A DNA stretch of 64,000 nucleotides from assembly GCA_017452525.1 (NCBI GenBank), contig JAFTMG010000136.1, positions 1 through 64,000 on the forward strand. Reading direction: 5' to 3'. The translations under genes were made by a program, and so were the position numbers. Source of the DNA: Clostridia bacterium (GTDB lineage: Bacteria; Bacillota; Clostridia; Oscillospirales; CAG-272). Under the pieces are notes generated by a model. The model searched no databases. It was not told the DNA's origin and saw only the letters and a program-made list of their open reading frames with translations. This document shows, one piece after another, positions 18,983-27,882 of this stretch. How positions within the stretch are numbered: the first letter of the stretch is position 1; the number at the start of each line of letters is the position of its first letter.

Positions 18983-20757
18983 GCGCGTATATTCTCACTT
19001 TCTGTCATATAAGTCAGCGGGATCTGATATTCCCGCTCATAGATCTCCCTCCACACGGCGGCATTCCGCTCCATCATATCCGATGCGCGGCGCAGATAAG
19101 GCAGGTTGGCGTCGGGATAGATGGGCGCGCCGATGTGAATGGTATATTCCTGCACGTAAAATCCGTCGTCACCCATAATATCGGAATCCTTCATGGTGAT
19201 GAAGCACGGCAGGACAGGTACGTTGGCTTTGGCGGCAAAGGTATAGGCGCCGCCCTTGAGGGGCTTGGGCTTGCGGTAGTTCCACCACATGCTCTGCTCG
19301 GGGTAGACCAGCACGAAATGCCCGTCGGTCAACAGCTTTTTGGTCGCCTCGGTAAACTTGCGCAGGGTGCGGGAATCGGAGGAGAGCGGGAGCGTGTTGC
19401 AGTTACGCATCAGAAAGCCGTAAAAGCCGGGGAAGGAGGTATAGTTCCCTTCCCGGACGACACGGTAGAAGGTGCGGTCCGGCTGCTCCGCCGCCTCGTA
19501 GGCGATCTGGATGGCAAAGCTGTCGAAGGCGTTGAAGTGATTGCAGGTGATAACGGCACCGCTCGTCAAATTTTTGAAATGCTCGATCCCGCGGATCTCA
19601 CGGATCAGCAGCTTGCGCTCGTCGATCAGATTGTAAACGAATCTTCTCGCCATCATGAAGGCAAATTTGGTCTTCAGCTTTTTCACCACGCCGCGGTCCA
19701 GATAATCGATCTCGTCCGGCAACAGCACGCGGGAGGGGGGATCCTGCTCCACGTCCTCGTCAAAGCGGCCCTCGCGCTCGTACGTCTCGATCTTCCGCAT
19801 GATCTCCACGCGGTCGGCGGCACGGCGGTCGCGGTTGATGCGGTTCAGATAATTATCCTCACGGTTGGTCTCCTGCACCGCCAGGCGGAGCAGATTGTCA
19901 CAGGAGATACGGTCTCGCTCCCGCTCGGCATCGGTATACGCCGCAAGCACGTCGCGGATCTCCCCGTAAACGGCGGTCTCGGCGGCATAGCGCCAGAAGA
20001 TATCGCCGTGACGGCAATCGGCATAGTGCCAAGGCTTGCTGGTCATGATATAGTGAAGGATCTTCGCTTCCTCAATGGGATAGCCGATCTCGCCGAAGAT
20101 CTCGGTGTTCCAGCGCTGATCCAACCAGAAAACGTGGTCTTTGCAGATCAGATTCAGATAGTCCTCGTCCTGCGTCACCACGAAATGATAGGCGTTCAGA
20201 CTTTCGATGAACTTATCCAGCACGTGATGGGTACGGAAGCGGCGGCAGTTGATAAGCAGCATGCCCGCGTTGAAGAAATTGTGGCGGGAAACGCCCACTA
20301 CCTTCTCGCAATAGGTGCCGTATTCGTCCACCTGCACCATCGCCTGCTCGTGGCAGGCGCCCACGTAGGCATCGCCGATCTCGGTGTGATACAGCTCGGC
20401 GATATCGCCCTGCACCACGGTATCGCTGTCGATATAGATCGCCTTGTCATACTGCGGGAACATCTCGGCGATGAACAGGCGGAAATAGGTGGTCTTGGAA
20501 TAATAATCGCGGATGGGCAGCTTGTCGGAAATGGAGCGCAGATACTCGGTCACGTTCTCAAAGCTGATCTCAAAGCGGCCGGTCTTCAGCGCCAGCACCT
20601 GCGCCATCATGGCGTCGGAGACGCCGGTGTGCAGGATATAGATATGATAGCGGTCATCCTCCGAGGCATTTTGGATCATCGAATGGATGGACACGATGGT
20701 ATACTTGATAAAATTGTCGTCACAGGCGTAAAAAATCGGAATGATGGGTTTAGTCAT
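18979..20757 (-). CDS. Bifunctional GT8 glycosyltransferase / PlsC-type acyltransferase fusion
   Basis: 592 aa from the ATG at 20757 (AAGGAGG 9 nt upstream). The N-terminal half is a GT8 (LgtC/glycogenin-like) domain: IFYACDDNFIKYTIVSIHSM, donor-binding DxD in YIDSDTVVQGD, FFNAGMLLINCRRF, TQDEDYLNLIC and HYIMTSKPWHY. A charged helical linker of about 110 residues follows. The C-terminal half is a lysophosphatidate-type acyltransferase: catalytic HX4D in CNHFNAFDSF and the acceptor motif LVYPEQSMWWNY. Having both activities in one chain suggests assembly of an acylated glycolipid at the membrane. It overlaps the genes on both sides. Confidence 0.88.
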   Translation of the reverse strand: MTKPIIPIFYACDDNFIKYTIVSIHSMIQNASEDDRYHIYILHTGVSDAMMAQVLALKTGRFEISFENVTEYLRSISDKLPIRDYYSKTTYFRLFIAEMFPQYDKAIYIDSDTVVQGDIAELYHTEIGDAYVGACHEQAMVQVDEYGTYCEKVVGVSRHNFFNAGMLLINCRRFRTHHVLDKFIESLNAYHFVVTQDEDYLNLICKDHVFWLDQRWNTEIFGEIGYPIEEAKILHYIMTSKPWHYADCRHGDIFWRYAAETAVYGEIRDVLAAYTDAERERDRISCDNLLRLAVQETNREDNYLNRINRDRRAADRVEIMRKIETYEREGRFDEDVEQDPPSRVLLPDEIDYLDRGVVKKLKTKFAFMMARRFVYNLIDERKLLIREIRGIEHFKNLTSGAVITCNHFNAFDSFAIQIAYEAAEQPDRTFYRVVREGNYTSFPGFYGFLMRNCNTLPLSSDSRTLRKFTEATKKLLTDGHFVLVYPEQSMWWNYRKPKPLKGGAYTFAAKANVPVLPCFITMKDSDIMGDDGFYVQEYTIHIGAPIYPDANLPYLRRASDMMERNAAVWREIYEREYQIPLTYMTESENIRA

Positions 20758-21592
20758 GAACAAGTTCCTCCTTGCGAAATGCCTCTCTCAAATAAATATA
20801 CTCATACAGAATGTCGTCAAAGGCGAAATAGCGGAAGACCCGATGCACCTCGCTGACCTGCCATTGCTTGATGTTGGCGGTATGCGGATACGGGAGCCAG
20901 AACAGCCGCTTGGAAAAGTGACGGACCACGGTATGCTTGTGCAGAAACTTCTGATCGTTGAACTTCTGGGGCAGCATCCTTTTGCGGGTGGTGGCGCGGA
21001 TGATGGCGCTCTGATCGGCAAAGACCAGCTTTTGGCGGCGAATCAGCTCCCTCGCCTTTTCCAGCAGTCCCGTTTCCCGCATGCGCTTCATATTGAAAAG
21101 CAAAACGCCCGCGTTGATGTAATTGGGTCGGACCAGATATTTTCCGTAGTGATCCCGCGCCGCCGCGTATTCCACGTCCGACACTTCGATATCATAGAGC
21201 AGGTGGATATCCCGCTGAAACAGCACGTCCACGTCCAGATACAAAAGCTTTTCCGGTATGCCCTCCACCAGATCCGCAAGCAGGCGGATCAGCGTGTAGG
21301 GGGAGCAATAGGCGTCCTCGTTGGGACTGCCGTCAAACTCACGCAGATAAAGCTCGGTCACGTCGATCAGGCGCACGCGGTTCTCGGGATTGTACCCCTT
21401 GACGACCCGCTCAAAAAAGCCTGCCTGCGCGGCGGTGATGGGAAGATAGGTCTCCTTGATGTGGGAGACGTCCATGGTAAAAAGATAAAAGGTATAGGGC
21501 TCGACGGACGGACTGCGCTTCACGATGGAGAGCGCGCAGGTCAGCATGCCGTCAAACACCCTGTCGTTGCCGCAAAACAAAATATTAACCAT
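20750..21592 (-). CDS. GT8-family glycosyltransferase
   Basis: 280 aa from the ATG at 21592 (AAAGGA 7 nt upstream; the earlier ATG at 21601 has no room for a ribosome site). GT8 fold: VNILFCGNDRVFDGMLTCALS, DxD in YLDVDVLFQRD, YINAGVLLFNMKRM, FADQSAI and a C-terminal VVRHFSKRLFW with the His that binds metal. Retaining transferase using UDP-hexose; acceptor unknown. Overlaps the acyltransferase gene upstream and the fusion gene downstream by 8 nt each. Confidence 0.88.
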   Translation of the reverse strand: MVNILFCGNDRVFDGMLTCALSIVKRSPSVEPYTFYLFTMDVSHIKETYLPITAAQAGFFERVVKGYNPENRVRLIDVTELYLREFDGSPNEDAYCSPYTLIRLLADLVEGIPEKLLYLDVDVLFQRDIHLLYDIEVSDVEYAAARDHYGKYLVRPNYINAGVLLFNMKRMRETGLLEKARELIRRQKLVFADQSAIIRATTRKRMLPQKFNDQKFLHKHTVVRHFSKRLFWLPYPHTANIKQWQVSEVHRVFRYFAFDDILYEYIYLREAFRKEELVHD

Positions 21593-22370
21593 TGGTCGCA
21601 TCCTTTTTGATATAGTGGATCCACGTTACCTCAGAGTGTTTGGCGCGCTCGCACATGCAGGCGTAAACGCGGTCCCGCAGTTCCCCTTTTCGGTCTCGCT
21701 GAGGCAGATTCTTGTTCGGGAAGAAGGGACCGTCGATATAGGTCACGATCCGCGGCTTCTTCGACCACCGCCGCCTCTGATAGGTATTGGTAAAGCAAAA
21801 CACAGGCGCGTCGCATTTGACGGGATACCCGAAGGAGGTGTCGGGGAAATGGCGGATCCTCGTGTAGTAGGGCCAGATATGCGCCTCGGGATAGATCACG
21901 ACCTGCCTGCCCTCGACGATCCGCTTTTGGATGACCTGCGAAAAATGGCGGTATGCCTCCATGTCATCCGGCAGGGGGATGGCGCCGAGCGAAGGGGTAA
22001 TCTTCCCTAAGATCGGCATGGACACGTTGTTGGGGTGAACGATCACGTAGGTCTCCTTTGCCACGCGCAGCATATTGGGAATAAACGCGTCGGCAATATC
22101 CTGCGTATGGTTGCCGTAGAGGAAATATCCCCGATCGGCGCAGGCACGCAGACACTCTCTGTTGACCACCCGATGGTGAAAAAAGATCTTGGTGTATAAA
22201 AACGCGATCGGGGTTGCCACCAACCGATACCAGAAAAAATGCGTGAAGCGCATCCACGGTGAGGTGCGGTCATACACGTATGAGCCGTCGATGGTGCGCG
22301 GCGTGATCTGCGCGGCGGAAAATTCATCCCGCAGCTCGTCGCTGTAATATATGATACCTCTGCGGTACAT
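21585..22370 (-). CDS. PlsC-like 1-acylglycerol-3-phosphate acyltransferase family protein
   Basis: 261 aa. Membrane-associated acyltransferase domain. Motif I is GNHTQDIADAF, in which the usual HX4D spacing is altered (Asp at +3 and +6), so the catalytic pair needs checking. Motif III is VVIYPEAHIWPYY and motif IV is DAPVFCFTNTY. Hydrophobic stretch at residues 42-60 (MRFTHFFWYRLVATPIAFL). First gene of the four-gene operon acyltransferase, GT8, GT8-acyltransferase, DegV. Confidence 0.85.
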   Translation of the reverse strand: MYRRGIIYYSDELRDEFSAAQITPRTIDGSYVYDRTSPWMRFTHFFWYRLVATPIAFLYTKIFFHHRVVNRECLRACADRGYFLYGNHTQDIADAFIPNMLRVAKETYVIVHPNNVSMPILGKITPSLGAIPLPDDMEAYRHFSQVIQKRIVEGRQVVIYPEAHIWPYYTRIRHFPDTSFGYPVKCDAPVFCFTNTYQRRRWSKKPRIVTYIDGPFFPNKNLPQRDRKGELRDRVYACMCERAKHSEVTWIHYIKKDATNG

Positions 22371-22439
22371 ATCCGTCTCCTTTGTTTTGAAAATCCCGTC
22401 TTTCGACTTTCACAAACTCTAAATGTAGTTCGTGATACT

Positions 22440-22468
22440 ATTTTACCACATAACCGTCACCTTGTCAA
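22440..22468 (-). promoter_or_regulatory. Promoter of the acyltransferase/GT8 operon
   Basis: TTGACA (22463-22468), 17 bp, TAAAAT (22440-22445), reading left; the leader is about 60 nt. Confidence 0.8.
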
Positions 22469-22500
22469 CGGGATTTTAAAAAAAGATCTCGTTTTTACGA

Positions 22501-22541
22501 AAAGAATAAGGAGCCGACAGACGAATCACGACTCCTTACCG
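22501..22541 (-). terminator. Terminator of the marR/AMP-ligase operon
   Basis: AAGGAGTCG / CGGCTCCTT (one wobble) followed on the minus strand by ATTCTTTT. It separates this operon from the acyltransferase/GT8 operon. Confidence 0.65.
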
Positions 22542-22555
22542 CTTGCAATATGGGG

Positions 22556-24250
22556 TCAGTCGATGGTGGTATCCAGCTGAAAACGCATGATCTTTCTCAG
22601 TGTGTTTTTGGGAAATTCCGTTTTGCGGACCTTCAGCACGGCGATCTTCTTATAAGGAACTGCGCCGCGGTTATAGTTATCCACAAAGGGCTTGAAATAT
22701 TCCTTTGCGTCCGTGACCCCGTTTTTCTCCAGAAAATCATAATCGGGATAGATCTCGGCAACAATGGCATTGTGGGTCACGCCGCGTTTGCTCTGCCCCT
22801 CATAGACGATGATATCCAGAATACCGGGAATCGCCATCAACTCGTTTTCGATCTCCTCGGGGTAGACGTTCTTGCCGTTGGAAAGAATGATCAGATTTTT
22901 CTTGCGCCCCGTGATGAAAAGCACGCCGTTTTTGTCCAGCTTGCCGTAATCGCCCGTGCGGAAATAGCCCTCCTTGAAGGCATCTGCCGTGGCGGTCTCG
23001 TTCCGATAGTAGCCGAGCATCACGTTGGGACCCTTGACCAGGATCTCTCCCTCGCCGTCCTCGTTGGGCTCGTCGATGCGGACCGTATCCATATCGATGA
23101 CGTGTCCCACGCTGCCGTCCACCACGTGGCGGCTTCTGTTGACGGCGATCAGGGGCGCACACTCGGTGATGCCGTAGCCGTTCAGCACGGTGATGCCGAT
23201 GCTCTCAAAGAAATGCACGATCTCGGGATTGATGGGTGCGCCGCCGGTGACGATCATCCGCACCTCGCCGCCAAACGCCGCGCGGATGGCGGAAAAGAGG
23301 CGGGCACGGCGGTCGATGCCCACACGGAGCAGCGCGTTGCTCAACTTGATGGCGTTCTCCACCGTCGCCGTCTTTCCCTGCTCCTTGATGTTGGCAAGGA
23401 TCTTGCGGTAAAAGGTCTCCAGATACAGCGGCACCAGCACCAGATGCTCCGGCTTCTGCTCCTTCAGCTCCTTCTGCACATAGCGGATGCCCGAAGAGAT
23501 ATACACCTCACAGCCGATCATGGTATGACCGATCAGCATGATGGTGGAACCGTAGGTATGATGCGGCGGCAGAACGCCTACCGTTTTTCTGCCGAAATCG
23601 ATATAGGGGATGACGTCGTACATGTCGGACAAAATGGCGTTTTGACTGAGCATGACCCCCTTGCCCTTTCCCGTGGTGCCCGAGGTAAAGACCAGCAGCG
23701 AGAGCTTCATCGGGTCGATGGGTGCCTCCGTGTAGTTCTCGGGATGCGCGGCATATTTTTCCCTGCCGCGCGCCAGCAGTACGCCGAGATGTCTTTCCTT
23801 CTCCTTGGGACAGAGGTAGATCGGCGCCTCACGCAGCACCACCTGCGCGGTGATATGCTCCGCCTTCTCGGCGATATCCTCGTCGCAGAAGAGAAAGTCG
23901 GCATCGGCGTTCTTCGCCGTGTCGGCAAGATCCTCGCTCAGCCAGTCCCGATCCAGCGGCACCAGAACGCCGCCGATGGACAGGGTGGCAAAATAGGTCA
24001 GGATCCAATGGTAGGAAAGCTTGCCGATCAGCACGCAGTGCTTTCCCGCACAGCCCATGGACCGCAGCTCGCAGGCAAGGGCGCGGACGTCGTCACGCAG
24101 GGTGGCAAAGCTGACCTGCGTGACCTCCCCGTGATGGGGATGCTCTCGGTAGGAATACGCCAACCGCTCGCCGTACTCCTCGCCTGCCCACTCGATCAGA
24201 TGGCGGACGTTGGTAAATTCTTTCTTTTCGCGCATCGCGTCTCTTTTCAT
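22556..24250 (-). CDS. AMP-binding acyl ligase (long-chain fatty acid-CoA ligase family)
   Basis: 564 aa from the ATG at 24250 (GAGGAG 8 nt upstream, 5 nt after the MarR stop). ANL superfamily: P-loop-like FTSGTTGKGKGVMLS, LNGYGITECAPLIA, YFRTGDYGKLDKNGVLFITG hinge, KNLIILSNGKNVYPEEIE and a C-terminal KTEFPKNTLRKI with the catalytic Lys. Activates a carboxylate, most likely a fatty acid, to acyl-AMP and then a thioester. Next to acyltransferases and DegV, it probably supplies acyl groups to the same pathway. Confidence 0.9.
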   Translation of the reverse strand: MKRDAMREKKEFTNVRHLIEWAGEEYGERLAYSYREHPHHGEVTQVSFATLRDDVRALACELRSMGCAGKHCVLIGKLSYHWILTYFATLSIGGVLVPLDRDWLSEDLADTAKNADADFLFCDEDIAEKAEHITAQVVLREAPIYLCPKEKERHLGVLLARGREKYAAHPENYTEAPIDPMKLSLLVFTSGTTGKGKGVMLSQNAILSDMYDVIPYIDFGRKTVGVLPPHHTYGSTIMLIGHTMIGCEVYISSGIRYVQKELKEQKPEHLVLVPLYLETFYRKILANIKEQGKTATVENAIKLSNALLRVGIDRRARLFSAIRAAFGGEVRMIVTGGAPINPEIVHFFESIGITVLNGYGITECAPLIAVNRSRHVVDGSVGHVIDMDTVRIDEPNEDGEGEILVKGPNVMLGYYRNETATADAFKEGYFRTGDYGKLDKNGVLFITGRKKNLIILSNGKNVYPEEIENELMAIPGILDIIVYEGQSKRGVTHNAIVAEIYPDYDFLEKNGVTDAKEYFKPFVDNYNRGAVPYKKIAVLKVRKTEFPKNTLRKIMRFQLDTTID

Positions 24251-24255
24251 CTTTG

Positions 24256-24708
24256 TTACTCCTCTATTTTGTTCGCTTGGCATATCGCCTGCAGATTCCG
24301 ATCGATGGTGTGCAGACTCTCATACATGATCCTGCGATGCTCCTCGCTGACACCCTCGCTGGCAAGCGCCAGGATCCGATCGATCTTCTCGGCAATCCTT
24401 TGTCCCACCTCTCTGCCCTTGTCGGTCAGCGTCAGGGGGGATTGATACCGTCTGGGACTTTGGGAGAGACAGATCAGATATCCTTCGCTCTCCAGATATT
24501 TCACCGTGCGGGACATATTTGCCTTGTCCTCGCCACAAATGCCGCACAGCTCAACGGCAGTCAATGAGCGGCATTGGTACAAATAATATAAGCAGGAAAC
24601 GTGCGAGCTTTTCAGGGTGAATTCTGCCATTTCCGCCATTTTCAGCTTATGGATGCTGCGGCTGATGGTGTTGATCAGTGTGGTGAAGGTTTCAAAGCGT
24701 TGTTCCAT
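24256..24708 (-). CDS. MarR-family repressor
   Basis: 150 aa from the ATG at 24708, just after GAGGAGGAG. Winged-helix MarR: helix region ICGEDKANMSRTVKYLESEG, wing SPRRYQSPLTLTDKGREV. Ligands of this family are often fatty acids or phenolics. It is co-transcribed with the acyl ligase. A perfect 9-bp-arm palindrome lies between its promoter and start codon, the classic autorepression layout, comparable in logic to FabT. Confidence 0.92.
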   Translation of the reverse strand: MEQRFETFTTLINTISRSIHKLKMAEMAEFTLKSSHVSCLYYLYQCRSLTAVELCGICGEDKANMSRTVKYLESEGYLICLSQSPRRYQSPLTLTDKGREVGQRIAEKIDRILALASEGVSEEHRRIMYESLHTIDRNLQAICQANKIEE

Positions 24709-24720
24709 CGGTCTCCTCCT

Positions 24721-24772
24721 CATGTTGTATTTACAACATGTGCATTATATCACAGATACGTTGACCTGTCAA
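24721..24772 (-). promoter_or_regulatory. Promoter and operator of the marR operon
   Basis: Leftward TTGACA (24767-24772), 17 bp, TATAAT (24744-24749), all consensus. CATGTTGTATTTACAACATG (24721-24740) is a perfect inverted repeat covering the transcription start. A second dyad, GTTGAC-CT-GTCAAC, overlaps the -35. Confidence 0.85.
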
Positions 24773-24844
24773 CAACTTTTTTCGTGTTGCGGCAAAATTA
24801 AGGAATTATATACAAATTCTTTCGGTTGATTCCCGCCGTTTCGC

Positions 24845-24873
24845 TTGCATTTGCCGATGATTTATGGTATCAT
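24845..24873 (+). promoter_or_regulatory. Promoter of the MBOAT-DHHW operon
   Basis: TTGCAT (24845-24850), 17 bp, TATCAT (24868-24873). Only about 70 bp separate it from the leftward marR promoter, so joint control is possible. Confidence 0.6.
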
Positions 24874-24912
24874 ATATACATATCATCTGTTATTTGGAAA
24901 GGCAGCGCGCAC

Positions 24913-26352
24913 ATGGTATTCTCCAGCCTGTTTTTTGTATTTGTCTTCTTTATTTTGAATTACGCGGCACAGGCGATGTGCAGTTCCATCAAGGGGAAAA
25001 ACATCGTGATGCTGCTTTTTTCTCTCGTCTTTTACGCCTGGGGCGGTCCCAAATATTTGCTTCTGCTCTGCGGTATGACGGCGATCTGTTGGTTCTTCGC
25101 CGTACTGATCGACTACATCGAAGACGCACACGCCAAAAAGATCCTTTTGATCATCACCTGCGCGGCAACGCTCTCCCTGCTTGGCTATTTTAAGTATGCC
25201 ACCTTTCTGCTGGAAAATATCCAAGGGCTGACCGGTTTTCCCGCGATGATCCCCGAGATCGTCCTGCCCATCGGCATTTCCTTCTATACCTTCCAGCTTC
25301 TCTCCTACGTGGCAGACGTCTACCGCGGTGAGGTGCGGGCGCAGAAGCGCTATTGGGTCTTGCTGTTCTATGCCTCCCTCTTCCATCAATGCATTGCGGG
25401 TCCCATCGTCCGCTATCAGGACGTGGAATACGACATTCTCCACCGTCGCATCTCACTTTACGATACCAGCCGCGGCATCACACGCTTCTCCATCGGTCTT
25501 GCCAAAAAAGCGCTGCTTGCCAACTCCTGCGCCGTGCTTGCCGATTCCCTGCTCCCGCTGGACGCGGACAAGCTTGCCACCGCCTCCGGCTTTGCCGTTT
25601 TTCTCGGCGGTCTTTGCTATATGCTGCAGATCTATCTTGATTTCTCCGCCTATTCCGACATGGCGATCGGCATGGGACTGATGGAGGGCTTTCATTATCT
25701 GGAAAACTTCAATTATCCCTACACCTCTGATTCGATCACCGATTTCTGGCGGCGGTGGCATATCTCCCTCGGCTCCTTCTTCCGCGACTACGTCTATATC
25801 CCGCTGGGCGGCAACCGCTGCTCGAAGGGCCGGCAGGTCTTCAATCTCTGCGCGGTGTGGTTCCTCACGGGACTCTGGCACGGAGCGAGCTGGAACTACG
25901 TGCTTTGGGGACTGTATTTTCTCGTCTTTCTGCTGCTTGAAAAATTCGTCTGGAAGTTCAGCAAGGAGAGCACGGGCATCTTCTCCCTTCTGCGCCGCGG
26001 ATACGCCATGATCGTGGTATATTTCGGCTGGTTCCTCTTCCGCTTTGAGGATCTCGGTATGCTGGGCACGGCAATGAAGAATCTCTTCGGCGGCTCGCCC
26101 GCGGGATTCTTTGACACTGCCTCGGCGATGAGCCTTAAAAACAATTGCTTCTTCCTCATCCTCGCCATTCTCGCCTGCTTCCCTCTCGCGCCCGCGCTTG
26201 GCAGAGGGCTGACGGCGCTCGGCAGAAATATAGCGGGCGTCGCCAAGGTCAACGGCGTACTCTCCGTCCTGATCCCCCCCATGCTGGTCCTCGTCTCCCT
26301 TCTGGCGCTGGTGGGCAACAGCTACAATCCCTTCCTTTATTTCCAATTCTGA
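24913..26352 (+). CDS. MBOAT-family membrane O-acyltransferase (AlgI/DltB type)
   Basis: 479 aa from the ATG at 24913 (GGAAAGG upstream; the upstream open frame lacks a start). About ten transmembrane segments. The cytoplasmic loop has TDFWRRWHISLGSFFRDYVY and PLGGNR; the catalytic His lies in LTGLWHGASWNYVLWG. Such proteins move acyl or acetyl groups across the membrane onto polysaccharides or teichoic acids. Followed after 13 nt by a DHHW protein, the standard partner, so the pair probably acetylates a surface glycan. Confidence 0.93.
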   Translation: MVFSSLFFVFVFFILNYAAQAMCSSIKGKNIVMLLFSLVFYAWGGPKYLLLLCGMTAICWFFAVLIDYIEDAHAKKILLIITCAATLSLLGYFKYATFLLENIQGLTGFPAMIPEIVLPIGISFYTFQLLSYVADVYRGEVRAQKRYWVLLFYASLFHQCIAGPIVRYQDVEYDILHRRISLYDTSRGITRFSIGLAKKALLANSCAVLADSLLPLDADKLATASGFAVFLGGLCYMLQIYLDFSAYSDMAIGMGLMEGFHYLENFNYPYTSDSITDFWRRWHISLGSFFRDYVYIPLGGNRCSKGRQVFNLCAVWFLTGLWHGASWNYVLWGLYFLVFLLLEKFVWKFSKESTGIFSLLRRGYAMIVVYFGWFLFRFEDLGMLGTAMKNLFGGSPAGFFDTASAMSLKNNCFFLILAILACFPLAPALGRGLTALGRNIAGVAKVNGVLSVLIPPMLVLVSLLALVGNSYNPFLYFQF

Positions 26353-26365
26353 AAAGGAGTCCCCC

Positions 26366-27802
26366 ATGAACAACCATCCCCGCACACCGCAGGAAAAAAA
26401 GAATACCTCCACCGCCGGGGCATCTCTGCGGGAGACGCGTAAGACCGCGGTAAGAAAGCTTTGCGTGTTCGCCGCGCTACTGGTCATCTTTTTCGTGATC
26501 GGTCTGCTTCTCCCCCTCCGCCCCGCCACCTCGGCGCTGGAAAAGCGGGAGCTGACGAAATTCCCCTCGTTTACCTGGGAAACCTTCTGGGACGGCTCCT
26601 ATTTCAATCAGATCTCGGAATGGTATGCCGACACCTACCCCATGCGCGAGGGGCTGATCGGCGCTTATCACGGTCTGCAGAATCTCTACGGTCTGCGCGG
26701 CGAGCAGCTGGTGGGTGACAACAGCGGCGAGGCGGACGAGATCCCCGATCTTCCGAGTGATGAGGATCTTCCCGACATCGTGATCACCGACCGCGCCGAG
26801 ACGGGTACCGCCGCGGTGACCGAGCCTACTGACCCCGTCGATCCCCCCGATGACCCCGTGGATACGACCGCTCCCCCGACGGGCGGCGGCGACGTTCCCG
26901 AGCCCGAACGGAGCGGCTCGCTCTACATCGTGGGCGACAGCGCCTACGATCTCTACTATTTCTCGACCGCCTCCGCCGACCGCTACGCCTCGCTGATCAC
27001 GCGGGCGGGCAACAAGCTGAACGGGCAGGCAAAGGTCTACAGCATTCTGGTCCCGCTCTCCTACTCGGTCAATCTGGACAAGGCGACGCAAAATAAGATC
27101 GGCGTTTCGGATGCCGAGCAGGCGATCCAATATATGTACGCCAAGATGGACGGCGGCAATATCGTCAAGGTCCCCATCTACAAGACCCTGAAGGAGCACG
27201 CCTCGGAATACCTCTATTTCCGCACCGACCACCATTGGACGGCGCTGGGTGCTTACTATGCCTACTCCGTCTTTTGCGCCGTGCGCGGCATTCCCGCCAC
27301 GCCGCTCTCCCACTACACCGTGACCACCTATGAGGGCTTCCTCGGCACGCACTATTCCGCCACCGGTTCCTCCAAGCTGGAGAAGGATACCATCACGGCG
27401 TATATCCCCTCTGCCACCAACGTGATCCACCTGACCGACGGCGGAGTTCGCCAGAAGTATTCCAAGGGCATCGTCACCCCCAACATCGGCGCCATGTACG
27501 CGGCGGTCGGCTCGCAGTATAACTGTTTCCTGCTGGGCGACCACGCCCTTGGAGAGATCCACAACGAGACGAAAACGGACGGCTCCTCGGTGCTGGTAGT
27601 CAAGGAGTCCTTCGGAAACGCCTTTGTTCCCTTCCTCGTGGACAGCTATGAGTATATTTACGTCATCGACCCCCGTTACTACAGCGGTGATCTGGTCTCC
27701 TTCGTCAAGGAAAACCGTATTCAGGACGTGATCTTCATCAACAACCTCAGCGCCACGGGCTCCTCGGCGCGAATGGATGAGCTGGAGGATCTGATCGGGT
27801 GA
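26366..27802 (+). CDS. DHHW-family surface protein, partner of the MBOAT acyltransferase
   Basis: 478 aa. Cytoplasmic basic N-terminus, one membrane anchor (about residues 32-52), then an extracytoplasmic SGNH/AlgJ-like domain with LREGLIGAYHG-type start, YIVGDSAYDLYYF, the family motif RTDHHWTALGAYY and KESFGNAFVPFL. A Pro/Asp/Thr-rich linker of about 50 residues splits the domain (EIPDLPSDEDLPDI ... PTDPVDPPDDPVDTTAPPTGG), likely a flexible insert. It is expected to transfer the acyl group exported by the MBOAT partner. Confidence 0.9.
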   Translation: MNNHPRTPQEKKNTSTAGASLRETRKTAVRKLCVFAALLVIFFVIGLLLPLRPATSALEKRELTKFPSFTWETFWDGSYFNQISEWYADTYPMREGLIGAYHGLQNLYGLRGEQLVGDNSGEADEIPDLPSDEDLPDIVITDRAETGTAAVTEPTDPVDPPDDPVDTTAPPTGGGDVPEPERSGSLYIVGDSAYDLYYFSTASADRYASLITRAGNKLNGQAKVYSILVPLSYSVNLDKATQNKIGVSDAEQAIQYMYAKMDGGNIVKVPIYKTLKEHASEYLYFRTDHHWTALGAYYAYSVFCAVRGIPATPLSHYTVTTYEGFLGTHYSATGSSKLEKDTITAYIPSATNVIHLTDGGVRQKYSKGIVTPNIGAMYAAVGSQYNCFLLGDHALGEIHNETKTDGSSVLVVKESFGNAFVPFLVDSYEYIYVIDPRYYSGDLVSFVKENRIQDVIFINNLSATGSSARMDELEDLIG

Positions 27803-27830
27803 TGGAGTAAGGCAGATCCAATGAAATATG

Positions 27831-27882
27831 CGTAAATCCCCCTGCTTGTGGGCGCGAGCGCCCACAAGCAGGGGGATTTACG
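27831..27882 (+). terminator. Very long perfect hairpin, probable terminator of the MBOAT operon
   Basis: A 25-bp uninterrupted inverted repeat (27831-27855 with 27858-27882) around two bases. No T-tract follows, so it may also act as an mRNA end protector or repeat end. Confidence 0.6.
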
